From positions 7,049,001-7,113,000 of the forward strand of contig CM054182.1 of assembly GCA_028829895.1 (NCBI GenBank): a stretch of DNA of 64,000 nt. Reading direction: 5' to 3'. Position numbers and translations under genes: made by a program. The notes below the pieces were generated by a model. That model saw only the letters and a program-made list of their open reading frames with translations, made no database searches and was not told the DNA's origin. The stretch comes from Sinotaia quadrata (Eukaryota > Mollusca > Gastropoda > Architaenioglossa > Viviparidae). This document shows positions 1-13,100 of this stretch, piece by piece; the stretch's first letter is position 1; the number at the start of each line of letters is the position of its first letter.

Positions 1-2070
1 AAGTATGAAATTAATAATTCCTCATTTGGTCTGAAAAGAGATTGTTTTTAAGAAAGAATCCAAAATGAAGATGTGCACATCAATCAACTCTGATGGCAAA
101 CCCTGTTAATATTTGAATTAGAAATTCTTCTAATTTTAACCTGTCATGGAACTTTAAGAGCCAAACAAGATCCCCCCCACCCACCCATAAACACACACAC
201 ACCACTAACGAAAACCTAAGTACACAAAGAAATATGTAATATTTTCCATCATAAATGTCAAAACTTATGCCTGTGCTTGGTATTTGCATTTCACTATGTG
301 TTGTAAAATGAATAATCACAGCTTTGTTATAATAATAATCACTAATTATATTAAAATTGTTAGAATAAGTCTAATCACTAATTAAATTAAAAAATGTTAG
401 AATAAGTGCAATCACTAAATTAAATTAAAATTGTTAGAATAATTCTAATCACTAATTAAATTAAAATTGTTTTTAAAAAGACAAAAATGTATTTGTCAGT
501 ATTAAGTTTGTGGAATGTTTATTACACCCTAAATAAAGAAGCAATCAGATGAAAGCAAAATTTTCTTAATTTTGGTGACATTTCTAATTTGAAAACATCA
601 GCTTTATATCTCAGTGAAAGTAATTAATTTTACTTAAAAATCAATTGGAACAAATCATGTCACTATACAGATGAGTTCAGTCATCGACATTGCAGAGTAT
701 ATAACTCTTGATATCAATAACTCATTTCATACAACTTTAGCTTCAGATATAAAGTTTGGCATCACTGAATCAGGTACAAATGTATAGCATGTAAAGTTTA
801 AAAATAAACAGGGTATACATAAACAAATATATGACATATGGTGCCCTAAACCAATAAAATGGCAACATGTCAAAATATACAAATGTTCTCATTATATCAT
901 GCTTATTGATGATATTTGTTATTGATCACATATGTTCGAAAATCCATATTTTAATTTCAAACAAAATTCAGATCTAAACAAATTGTAAATAACATTATTT
1001 TACAAAGAGTTTGGCATTCTTTAAACTCATGAATAGAACAAAACCCCTACTATTAACTGGAGTTTAGATTGAATCCAAAATTTAAACTACATACAACCAT
1101 CTTAAACAAATATATTTAGTGGGCTATACATGTGCAAACAAATCATTGCATTGTGGTCAATTGGGCTTGTTTTTTGTTTTCATATAAAAGTTTTCTATAA
1201 AAAATAAAGAAGCAGTTTTGAAGTGTACAAAAGTTTGATTTGATTTATTAGCATCTTTGTAGGAATTACTTGCAGTCATCTTGATAATGACAGCTTATTT
1301 TACACATTTCATGTGTTGAAAAATTACTCAGGCTTTTGAGAAACCTAAGACCAAAGTAGTGTATAGAAAACTCTGGGTTATCCTGCACTACTTGAGTATT
1401 CAGAATTCTCATGCAACTAGCAATTCCTCAAGGCTGCCTATCATCCTTCCTCATGCTGGAAACATTACACAAGCAGCTGGCTGAATTTGTTATGTTCTAT
1501 GTTATATATGTATTGGATTTTTATACATCTGTTACATTCTGTACTATACATTATTGGATTTGTATACAGCTGGCTGAATTTGCTATATTCTATCTAAACA
1601 GGTAGTGGGTTTTTATACAGCTGACTGAATTTGTTATATTCTATACTATACATTTAGCAGGTTTTTACACGAGAGTGTCATTCATCTGGTTAATTCAATT
1701 AACCAATGCCCGCTTATTCCTGTTAATGCCAGAAAAATAGGAATCTGCAGTTCCTGTATAAACATACACTGTATAAGCTTGCAATTAAATGATAGACCAG
1801 ATGAAAGGTATGCTAAATAAATGGGAGTTTGCAAGCATACATTACAAATACTATTATGATTAAATAAATAAAAGAACACATTACATGTAGTATTACAATT
1901 AAATAAGTAAAATAGAGGAGTGAAATGATTAAGAACAAACCTAAACACTTTCAACTAGTTTTAATGAATAAATATTTTAAATCACATTTTGTCACAAGCT
2001 CTTTCAAAATGTGCTAACTTGGGCTTCTGATTGTGAAATTACATGATATATACACAATATTTCAATAAGA

Positions 2071-2347
2071 ACTTAACCCAGCTATTTTCAACCGATGTGT
2101 CATGAAGAGTTTTCTGGTGTGCTGCATTAGTTCTGGGGAAAAGTTGAAAAGAACATAATTTTAAAAGTAAATCTTCTGAAATTCATGACCAACATTATTT
2201 TTTTTAAAATAACACAATGATTACAAATTTAGCTATTGAACTTTTAAACACACTCTTAATGCTCATATTTTTTATGAAAACATTCTCTCTTAAAAAATCT
2301 AATGGTGTGCCTTGAGTTCAAAAAGGTTGAAAATCGCTGCCTTAACC
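2071..2347. mobile_element. Non-autonomous hAT-type DNA transposon (MITE) with 8-bp target duplication
   Basis: The element core is 2079-2339 (261 bp). Its left end begins CAGCTATTTTCAACC. The reverse complement of its right end begins CAGCGATTTTCAACC, giving imperfect terminal inverted repeats of about 15 bp that start CAG, as in the hAT superfamily. Outside lie acttaacc on the left and ccttaacc on the right, an 8-bp direct duplication with one mismatch, the size hAT transposases make. There is no transposase coding sequence. Confidence 0.75.
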
Positions 2348-2718
2348 TGTGCATCTGATTGCAAAGTTAAATGATGCATTCATAATTACAATAACAATAA
2401 TAATACACACCTGACTAAATTAATGATTCCAATACTGTATTAAGATCTTAATTATGACTGAAATTAAATTAAATGTATTTATGAGTACACAACATCTTTG
2501 ATATGGATCTGACTGTGATATTAAACGACATCATGAATGCAATAAGAGACTGATAAATCTTATTAAAATGTCTTATACAGCAAGTTCCATATTCCATCTG
2601 TTATGGATTTCAGTTTGTCACGATTTCTTACCAACTCTAGATGTGTATTTGTTAAATAATTACTTTACAGAGCATTATTTACCAGGTGTTCAAATGCATG
2701 TAAAGTATGCACATATGC

Positions 2719-2771
2719 AAGCACACACACACACACACATGCACACACCACGCACGCACGCACACACACAG
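2719..2771. repeat. CA-rich degenerate microsatellite
   Basis: A (CA)n tract interrupted by CG and TG dinucleotides. The reading frame across it is a low-complexity artefact. Confidence 0.8.
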
Positions 2772-3164
2772 AGGCTTGCAAAAGTTGTGCAATGAAACTC
2801 CAGTCTCAAATTATTCTGCTCAACATTTCACATAATATGACAAAGATTCTGGCCAGCATCATACAATAAAAATATAAAACAAATGTACTCTCACATATAC
2901 CTAAGTCACATGCAAACAAAGCAGAATTTTTATGTATACATTTATAGGACACATTAAAAAGTGTTTAATAATTCAGATATTTGTTATATAATCTTGTTGC
3001 AAAAATTATTATGCATCTTAATAAACTCAATGCACTTGAAGAGTGATAACATGCCCTATATTATGTAAAAGAAAATTATGTATAACCCTCAGTTGTGATT
3101 TATTAAGTACCTCAAGTCTACTAACACACTACAACTGAACCTGAGGTAGTGTAAAAAATGACAG

Positions 3165-3376
3165 TCTGACAGTTCCTATAGGAATCCCTTGCAGTGACAT
3201 CTAACAGTTCCTATAGGAATCCCTTGCAGTGACATCTGACAGTTCCTATAGGAATCCCTTACAGTGACATCTGACAGTTCCTATAGGAATCCCTTACAGT
3301 GACATCTGACAGTTCCTATAGGGAATACCTTGCAGTGACATCTGACAGTTCCTATAGGGAATGCCTTGCAGTGAGA
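3165..3376. repeat. 35-bp minisatellite, six copies, each with a 12-bp perfect palindrome
   Basis: Six head-to-tail copies of a 35-36 bp unit starting TCTGACAG. Each of the first four carries the self-complementary core TTCCTATAGGAA; the last two gain one G in the core. Copies differ by only one to three bases, so expansion is recent. Confidence 0.92.
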
Positions 3377-4147
3377 ATACCCAAAATGACAGCTTCATTC
3401 TGTCAAAATGGCAACGTAAATTTCTGCAACTAGTAGGCAGGATAATTTTTTGCATCAGTAATGTTAGTCAAATTTTAGCATTTTAAATGCAGCCTTTATT
3501 CACTTTTCACCTTCAAAATCTTTACTCAATATTATTCAGTGGTTCGTTTCTTGCTGTTTTTAACAATTTTAATATTTTAAATACCCAATAAGCAGGAAAA
3601 AGCACCACAAATATATATATATATATATTAAAAAATCCAAATATTTAAGCATTTTGATTTTTCTAAACATCCTAGCAAAGTCAACAACTTTTATGAAAGT
3701 TATTATTTTAGTTTCAAAAATTAAAACAAAATCAAAGTTCTCATTGATGCATGAAATTGCTGGATGACGACACAGTTGGTCAAGATTGCTTTTGTATTTT
3801 GTGTACAATTAAGGAATGCAATAGCATGAGGCACTAGTGGAGAAGAATTTGTACTTTAGTCAGTGTCAAATCTTCAATACACAAGAGTAGTTTTGCGGCC
3901 CTCTACATCATTTGCAAGTTCGCGTGTATATTTTGATAACAAACAAACCTCCTGGAACCATCTTTCAATCCACTTAAAAGTGGAGCTACTACTCTGAAGT
4001 ATGTTATCTGAACAATTTATTCTGTTCATTTTGCTTATTGGGCATGCCTGACATATTCTTCTTCTGTTGGTCTTTAAGTGATCAAGTCTAGTTAAACATG
4101 ATTGTATTAAATAGGAAAAATATAATTAAATAAGATACAATCCTTAA

Positions 4148-4545
4148 TGAATAAAGAGAACAGTTCAAATTATTTCCCAAAACATGACGTGTTTAAAAAG
4201 CTTCATAAAGTAAATAAACAGTTAATTTTATTTCATGCTACATATAGGACCATAAAGTGAAAGAGCAGTTCACATGATTTCATGGTATACAGTTTTTAAA
4301 AAGCCCCATATAAAGGATGACAATTCAAACATTTAATGATTAATGACAGATTCAAATGAACAGTTCAAACCATGTCTGGATTAGTGACAGATCAAAAATG
4401 TTCCACCAAAATTAAAATAAACAGTTCAAACTATTTCATACTAAGTGACCGATCGGAAATGGTCCCCAAAATGTGAAATGAACAGTTCAAACTACTTCAT
4501 GAAAAGTGACATATCAAAAACACTCCCCCAAAAGTGAAATGAATA
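4148..4545. repeat. Degenerate tandem repeat, unit about 61 bp
   Basis: The phrase aacagttcaaa followed by a ...agtgac...atc...aaaatg pattern recurs. The last three units (about 4358-4541) are clear, and older, more diverged copies extend left. No coding potential. Confidence 0.6.
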
Positions 4546-5698
4546 GGCATAGATAGCCCAAAGGGCTTCAAGAATAATGTAAATATTTCAAATAGCATAG
4601 TAAAAAATTTCAAATGGTTCTGTAGTTAAAGATGCAACTGGTTCGGTTTACTTTGTTAGGGAAATTAACAGTTCAAATTAAATCATGTGCACTTTAAATA
4701 TGCCAATAACACATACTAAAAGAACAGGTTATTTTTTTCATTGGAAAAACAATTTAAATTATTGCAAAGCATTATGGATGCACAAACTCAAAACATTCTA
4801 TATTTCTCCAACACACCTATTCTAATGATACTTTCATCATTTTTTATTGCAAGTTTAAAAACATTATAGAAAAAATGAAATATTTAAAAAAAAACCAGAG
4901 AAAATACCCCACTATACATTTAACATATATTATTATAAAATTAGTATGAAAAACAAAAATTTTCTCATTGTGTGTTAAGTTGTCCTTCACTAATCTAAAT
5001 AAGGAAACTGTTAACTCAGATTTCAATGTAAAACTCCCACCATTATATCTTTTGCTATTATCAACTAAAATTATCACAATTCTGTAAAGTGCACAAGAAA
5101 AACTTTTATATTTTTCAATTTTATGGCAACACTGCAAAATCTTTTCATTAAATGAATAGAAACCATAAAAATTAAAAAAAAAAAAATAATGGCTCAAAAA
5201 TAATTTACAAACATTGTTTCAAGAGGAAAGATGCACGAGAGAAAGAAAAACAAATTTGTGAAACTAGTGTATATAATGTGAAGTCAGATGGTGTGAACAT
5301 ATCACAATTTTTTAACAAGATTGCGCACTGACTGACATTCATAAAAACAAAGTTAAGATTTTAGACTAATTTAAACATGGTACATGACTTAACATATTCC
5401 CCTTCTCTATCTTTTTTAGATTTAAATACTGTAGATCAGTTGAAAGGCAAAAGGTTTGCTATACCAGTGACTCCTGTTGTGATGCTTGTGTTAGAAAATG
5501 AATGAATGATTACAGCAGGCACAAATGTTATCAGCAGTAAGTTGCACAACCTGACTGACAAGATTAAAAAAAAAAAAACATACAAAAGATATGTAGATCT
5601 TATGTAAAATAATACTTCTGCATAATCTAAAAATTGTTACCTAACACTTTCCATTTTTGTTTTGTAGAAGCAGTCCAGTTTCATATCTAGTCTCTCTT

Positions 5699-5815
5699 CA
5701 CACACACATACACAAGCATACATGCATACACCACACACATACACGTATGCACACATACACTCTCTCTTTTTATACACACACATGCACGCACAACCCACAC
5801 ACTCTCCTCTCTAAC
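5699..5815. repeat. Compound CA/CATA-rich low-complexity tract
   Basis: About 115 bp of interrupted CA, ATAC and GCAC repeats. Open frames on both strands here are repeat artefacts. Confidence 0.8.
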
Positions 5816-6906
5816 ACTCATTTTGCTCATGACATCAAATATCACAAAACAACATAATTTCAGGAAGCACTCCATTTCCACTGGAGCACAATCCATCCCT
5901 TGTGTACAGGGATCTGATGCAGTGACAAGTCATTCAGCAGCAACAGATTTTTATCCCATCATAAGGAAATGCAGCCCCAGTGCCATTCCAATAGCATATA
6001 TACAGGTTTCATTCACTATTTCTGAGCTGCAAGAAATTCATTTACACTTAAACTACAACATGATGAGTGAACACAAATTCGTTTTTGCTGGTGAGGTTGA
6101 TATTCTTGGGGGTGGGGGTGGGTAGTCATATTTACATGAGTGAGTCCATTCTTAAGTGAAACAGAATTGAAGTAAACAATAGGATACATTTATTATTTAC
6201 AATTTATTTTCACTACTGAGACAGTCAAGCCAGAGCAAGACCAGAGATAAGTGGCATGGGTCTTCATTATTATCTGCAGCAGGACTTTGAATGCCAATTC
6301 AAAGATACAACACAATAATTCACCCAAACTGTAAATTTCAGCTAAAACACACACACATATATATATGCAAACTTCTAAGCTTACATTTTTGTTTTACCTG
6401 CAATGCAAGGGCTTATTTTTCCTGAGTAGGTGCAATTGCTTAAAGTTTTATATATCTCTAAGTCATCTTGAATGTGTACATTAACAACATCAAAATTAAG
6501 TCCATAGCGAGGAATGAGGACAGCTAAGTATTGTATAACTCCAGAATTATCTCCACAATAAAGGAGCAAAGACTTCCCTAAGTACTGTCTTAGATTCATA
6601 CATTAAGAACTCCAAATTAATTCCATAATAAGAATACCATCTAATTCCTTTTCCCACCGATTCCTTGTTCCAGATGCAGTTTGATGACATCTTTGTGGAG
6701 CATTGGGAATTAAAATTCACATATCACCATTTTACCTACAAATGCTTAAAATTAGCATTCTGATTCACAGCTTCACAACCTCACACCATTCTAAATTTTA
6801 AACCAACAAATCATGTGAATCTTTGTCTTTTCTGGGAGTGAATGCACTCACACGCATGTGATTTCTCCCTTAGAGAATATTGATTCCTAACAGATACGTT
6901 GCATTT

Positions 6907-7129
6907 TCAATCTTCATCTGACAGAATCTCCTGAAGCCAATCAGGGACTGGATTGTTAAGTTTGTTCAACAGCTTTGACAGGTTGATGTTGTGCTTGCGG
7001 TAAAACTGTTTGAGATAGGTGGCGCTGGCTTCATCCATCGGTTCATAAGCACGTCCCTTGCCACGGCCCAGACATTTATTGTGACTTTCATTGAGTACTT
7101 GGCAAAAGAAACCCTTCTGTGAATCATAC
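6907..7129 (-). CDS. NDST: NDST coding exon 12 (terminal)
   Basis: Residues 819-892 and the TGA stop. Carries the conserved FFCQ...[10 protein letters not shown] segment with the cysteine pair (C828, C838) that is a disulfide in human NDST1, and the usual C-terminal NLSKLL...PVPDWLQE ending. Confidence 0.96.
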
Positions 7130-10100
7130 CTACATATAAATTAAAAATATTTGAATAAATGAATCAAACTATTTTAAGTGTTAACAAAACTAGTACAGCA
7201 GAATCCACCCACCCTTTTAAAACATTACTTAAATTGCAGAACTGGATAATCTCATTAATGTTATAGCATATTATTTTGCTTCTAACCCCCAACTGTCATG
7301 AAAATAAAATAAAAGTCCAACAATACTAATAGTGGAAATGATACATGGTGGCCATATTTAGAGATATGACTCACTGATACTGCTTAATATAAATGCTCTA
7401 ATTTGTCCCTCCTCCCAATCTATTTAGAGCAGATAACATATTCATTAATAAATAAATCAGAGACAAATAATTTTTTTTTAATGAAAAATGAAATTCATGC
7501 AAAATGGATTTTTATTTTATCATTTTAAACTATACACATATCAAGAGCTAGAAATAAATATAGTGCAAGTGTCTTTAAATGGCTTGATGATCTTCATTAA
7601 TGATTATCCCTTTTTATTTCTTCTCTTTAATATTACAATATTAATATTGTGTTGTGCAATGGAGAACAAAACTGGAGTAAGTAATGTATAAAAAATGAAC
7701 CTCAACAATTAATGATTAATGAAAAAGTAAAAACAAACACTTCACAAACGGCCCAACTCCTAAGCATTAACAAAGAAACATGACGTAGCAACATGCAGCC
7801 TCAAAATGCTTTATATACATCTATACAAAAGCAATTGCAAGAGTCAATGCTCTAGTTAATTAACCTTCATTAGGACATTTACTAATATAACGGAGTTGCA
7901 TCATACACAAAATTAACTTAGGAAAATTCAACTATAAACATTCAACCAAAGGAAAAAATGTAAACAATTCTGCTCACAATTCCATTAAATGGGAATAAAG
8001 ATACTGAGTGAGTGTGAATGGGAAAATGTGAATCTGTCACTCAGTTCCTGTGTACCTATCATACTGTAAATGTCTTGCTGTGCAGAGTGACATTATAGTA
8101 GAATCAAGAGTAATTCTGAGCATATACTATCTCTGCCTTTTGAGCTGACTTTAAAATGTAATCTCCATGTTAGATGCAACTCCAAACTAACAATACTTGG
8201 TGGCAGGCCATGTGTTAAATGAAAAACTTATCTAAATGGATGGCGGTTAACTAGTCATTTTGTTATCTTGGGGGAAGGGAGAAATTCAAGGACTAAAAAA
8301 CAAACCTCAGATGCTGAGAGTAATCGAAGTATGGTTGTATGTGGAGAAACTGCTGAAGCTTGTGCATCACATGAATGGGGTTGTTACGAAGCTGTTCTCC
8401 ATCAATAATAAACAGCTGCAAAAGTGATACACAAAGAAATAGTCTCCCTGCAACTTAATTGTGAACATGAGCTAAGGAAATAAGTATTGCAACCAATACA
8501 ATAACTGTAAGAGCATTTCATCAAGTTTCAGTGAAGAATGTCTGAAAACATGAATAGAATGACAAAGCACTCTTCTCTTCAGACCAGTAAATAAAGAGGT
8601 CCTCTGAACCAGGCTTCTTTGTTAGAGAAGACGGACATGTACAAGATGACAAATGTGGAAGAAGAAAGTGATGACAAACTATATAATTACTATAGCGAAT
8701 TTACTACATATACTCAAGTATGAACTGATCAACAAAAACATACCCCTGATTTACATTTGTGTTAAAATTACATGGCTAAAAAAGATGGAATAATACTCTT
8801 CCACTGTCTCAATAATATTAGTATCTGTCAAATATAAACTGTTGCTTCACAAGTGCAATATGCTGTCATAAGTATTTCTAATTAAATTTCTAAAGTGATG
8901 ATTTATAAAAATGTTCTATTCAAGGTGATTAAATTGTTAAATATGGTAATTACATCATCTGGATAGCAGACAATATTCCTGGTAAACTAGAAAATAATCA
9001 TAGAAAAAAATTCTTATATTTGGCATTTAATAAAATAAAAATATGGTTAACAAATGAAACTGATACAAAATTATTGTGCAGCCAATCATTAATCATTGTC
9101 CATTTGAGCTATTTTTAAAGTTATGTAATTAGCTAATGTTTAAATAAAGGCCAGGGTGATTAACAGTTCAATGAGAAAATAGTCTGAGTTCAGAATTATT
9201 TATTTACAAGTAAATATGAAGTAACAGCCAAAAAGTGACAGAGTATAATTATTTGAAACAGAAAACAAAGAACTTTTAAAAATAACTAAACAGTGAAAAT
9301 AATTTTAATTATCAATAAGAAATTGTCCATTTTGCAGTATTTCGAGTTAAGAAATAGGATTATCATATTTGTCCATCAGTAATATTAATACATCAAGAAT
9401 GCTTGTATTTGAAGTGAGGAGGATTGTAGTGTCATAATCATACTAACATCCCTCCTGAATATGTTTGTCATAGTAATTAGTTTACATACTTCTGGCATGT
9501 AGAAAAAACGTTAGAGAGATGTTGTGGCTGCCATTACGTCATACCACACATACTGTCTGAGATCCAAATTAAAATGTTAACATTTATCTTGTTTGCATGT
9601 TGTCAACAATATCAAATCATAAACATAACATTAGGTATGATAAAAAAAACCCACCCCATACCGCCAGTGATAATCTGCAGTTCTTCACCATATACAAAGA
9701 AAAGAAAAAAAATTAGTAACCTGTCTAGCTGGAAAATAATCCAACCATCGCATCAGATGTTGTGCATACATTCCTGGCTCCAAGCAACGGTTTCGTAGCT
9801 CTCGAACTCGGCGTGGCATGCGTTCATCCGCAGAAAGAACATTATTGAAGGTATAATTGAGTGCTGTGGGATCGTTGTGAGCTCTCATATGCTTGAATGA
9901 AAACATGTACAAGATGACAGTAAATGCATAGTCTTTCTTCCAGCTACACAATATACAAACAAAATTTAATGCTTTAAATTCTGTCAACAGGTGGCCACTA
10001 AGCCACTGTCAAGAACTTATGTGCCAAAGACACATTACCATGGAGTCCCTTTCTGTTTCAAAATGATTACTATTATTTTCAATTTTACTTGGTGTTAAAA

Positions 10101-13100
10101 ATGACACAAAGTGGTAATAGTTACAAAAATTGCGAGAACTTTGGAAGTACCTATTTTGTTAAATTTTCAATCAAAATTTTGCACAGTAACTAATTATAAG
10201 ATACTAGTGAATGAATTAAAGTAAAAATAATTATAAACAATAATAAAAGTGTAGAAATGACTTCTATAAGGCCTTAAACATATTAAAATATGTGGTGTGG
10301 TATAGTGTGCATTTTAGTGGCATAACACTAGCTGATTGACATCTGTAATTATGATAAAAGACCTAATTTATACTTAATTTTGAAATAATTAACTATATAT
10401 TTGCGGATAACATCCAATACAGAAACAGATATAACTTTTCAACGACATTTCTTTTATGGAAGAATTATGTCTCACACACACAACCACACACCCAACCAAA
10501 TGTGCATATATTTAAATTTTTTTAAAACAAGTTCTCTAACAGATAGATTTTATTCAAAATGGTGGCCGATCTTACTGATACAGTTTAAAATATTATTTAA
10601 ATCATTTAACTGAATTTCATCATGAGGATGAAGATAAAGCAATGACTGCAAATCTCAAAATGAAAGCAGTGAACTATGTGCATTTACTCTTTTTATTTAT
10701 GGAGATTAAATCACAGGTATTTTTCAAATGAAAAAGAGTTATATTTATAGATAGGTTCTCAAAATTCTGGTAAAATTTCTGCACTTTTAAACAAAATCAT
10801 GTTTTTAAAATTTATTTTCACAAACCAATTATCAGTGATATCATTAAAGAAAATGTACTATTAATGATTAGAAAAAAAAATCTTGTGATATATAGAAATA
10901 TATGCTATCTTTCGTGTTTTTTAAAAATTGGGATAAAACTGTTCTATTTATGATCTATTTGTTTCTAGCAGAAAACACTAACATTAATTAAATAAATCTC
11001 TTATGAAGTTTAATATAACTATTTAACAATTATTCATTTGTATTTTATACAAATCAGGGTCCTCACTTTTAGTCTAAATAAATTATCTGACCTCCAAATA
11101 AGTCTGTGAGAAAATGATAGCAAATGATCTGTCTTAAAAAACATAGTAAGTGTAAGCAAGTGAAAAAAAAAACTTTTGACAACACAGGATGCATTTAACA
11201 ATAAAATTTCTCAATTTCAACTTTTGTATCTCTTCTTAAAAAAAATAATAATAAACAATAAAAACATCTAAAGAAATTTGAACGACCATTATCAAAATGT
11301 TCCACGATTTCCCTTCACTCTATTTATGATTGCTATGATATACTCTTTAGTAAAATAATAAACATTAAATATTTTTAAATTAAAAAAAAAAAAAAGGAAA
11401 AACAACTGACCTGAAACCATGAATAAGCTCGCTTAGCTGGATCAATCAATATGCAAATGATTTTTGCTTTAGGAATAAGACTGTACACCCGCTGTGGAGC
11501 AAGTTCACTGTCAAAATACGTAGCACTCTTTTCAAACAAGTACACCGAAGATGTGTTTGTTGGCACTGGAAAAAACTCCATATACCTATTTGTTGATATT
11601 TCGTAAAGAAAAAACAAAAACAAACAATCTGAATAAGAAAAGGTGCATTCTTTCATTAGTCCTAGAAATTATATTTGAATACAAGTCAAAGAAGAAAAGA
11701 GAATTCATAAATGTATCATTTAATTCTGAAAGTACATTCATATTTTGTGGATAAAGAGATTTTATGTCACATTTTAAACAATCATTAATTGAAAACAACA
11801 ATACACTCATGAAAGTAATGGTGTAAAGTGTGCTAATTAAAAATAAGACTAGAAGAAACTAATATACACACCTGAAATAATGGTGGTAAAGTATACTATA
11901 TAAATAGGACTAGAAAAAACTAAAATAATGGTAGTAATAATGTACTAATTAAAAAAGACTAGAAAAAACTAAATTATGCTCATGAAAGAGATGGCAGTAA
12001 TATTCACTGTTCGAAAAAGACTAAAAGTAATGGAAACATATTTGAATATCTCTACATCCATCTCGCCAATGTTCCAACTGCCCTGTGACAATGCCAGTTG
12101 CAAGTATCAGGGTCCAGCTCTTTTAAATGTTTACAGTTACAAACAAGTCAAATTTGCAGCCTACTAATAAAATGACAAGCCAGTCATCCATAAAACAGTC
12201 TCATGAAATGGATGACTAGTCTATCTACCAGTGTAAAGCAAAGCAGACAGAAATTTGTGAAGAATATTTTAGTTTAGCAGAAAAGATAAAATAAGGTGCA
12301 GAGGGGGAGAGAAAGAGAGAGGAGAGAGACAATTTTTTCCATTAAAAGTTATTAAAAAAACCCTGGATGGCTGAAATGAAGTCTATAAACAAACAAAATG
12401 AACAAAACAAAAAATTAAACACACATACATAGTTCTCAGATCATAACAATAATGTGTTCTGGTAAATGCACTATAGTATAGATTAAGTTATCACTTATTT
12501 TACTTATTAAATGTTAATAAATGGGGGTTGTTACATTCCTGTATCTTGGCTTGGATAAAATATGTTAAAATCATTATTTAAACAAAAACGGTTTACAATC
12601 TTTAGTTATAAAGTTCCAATCTAGAACTTAAAACAACAGCCAAGAAGAAATAAATACAATGAATATCCTAGATTAAATTTATTTCCTTTTATCCATCACA
12701 ACATTCTATTTCCTTTATATTTTTGTTTTAAATTTACATCACTTTGCATTGTCAAGTATTCCCCATTAAAAAAAAAAATTGTAATTTCCATTGTCAAACA
12801 TTATAGTGAATGTGTTATCAATGTTAACAGTTCACCTAAGTCATCATGCTTTTATTTTTGTCTTAATAAAAATTATGATAAAATTAATTTTCAACTTCAA
12901 ACTGCATTGTATCACTTTTCATCCCCACTACTTTTGTTATCAACTTTCCTTTTTGATGCAATGATATTAACCTCATATCAATACCTTTCAAACAACAACA
13001 ATACGAAAACATTGAAATAAAGATTTAAGATTAGCTCCAACCAACGAAAAGCTGCTACTGTCAGCAAAATTCACTTGAAAACTTGAAATTGTCACTCAGT

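Larger units (their letters stand above)
1..6906. other. 3' flank and possible 3' UTR of NDST, no supported gene
   Basis: AT-rich non-coding sequence after the NDST stop codon (NDST is read right to left). Every open frame here is short and low-complexity, including those produced by CA-rich tracts. It holds a hAT-type MITE (2079-2339), a 35-bp tandem array (3165-3376), a degenerate array of about 61 bp per unit (4148-4545) and CA-rich tracts. Several minus-strand AATAAA-like motifs occur, but in DNA this AT-rich they do not single out a cleavage site, so I mark no transcript end. Confidence 0.6.
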
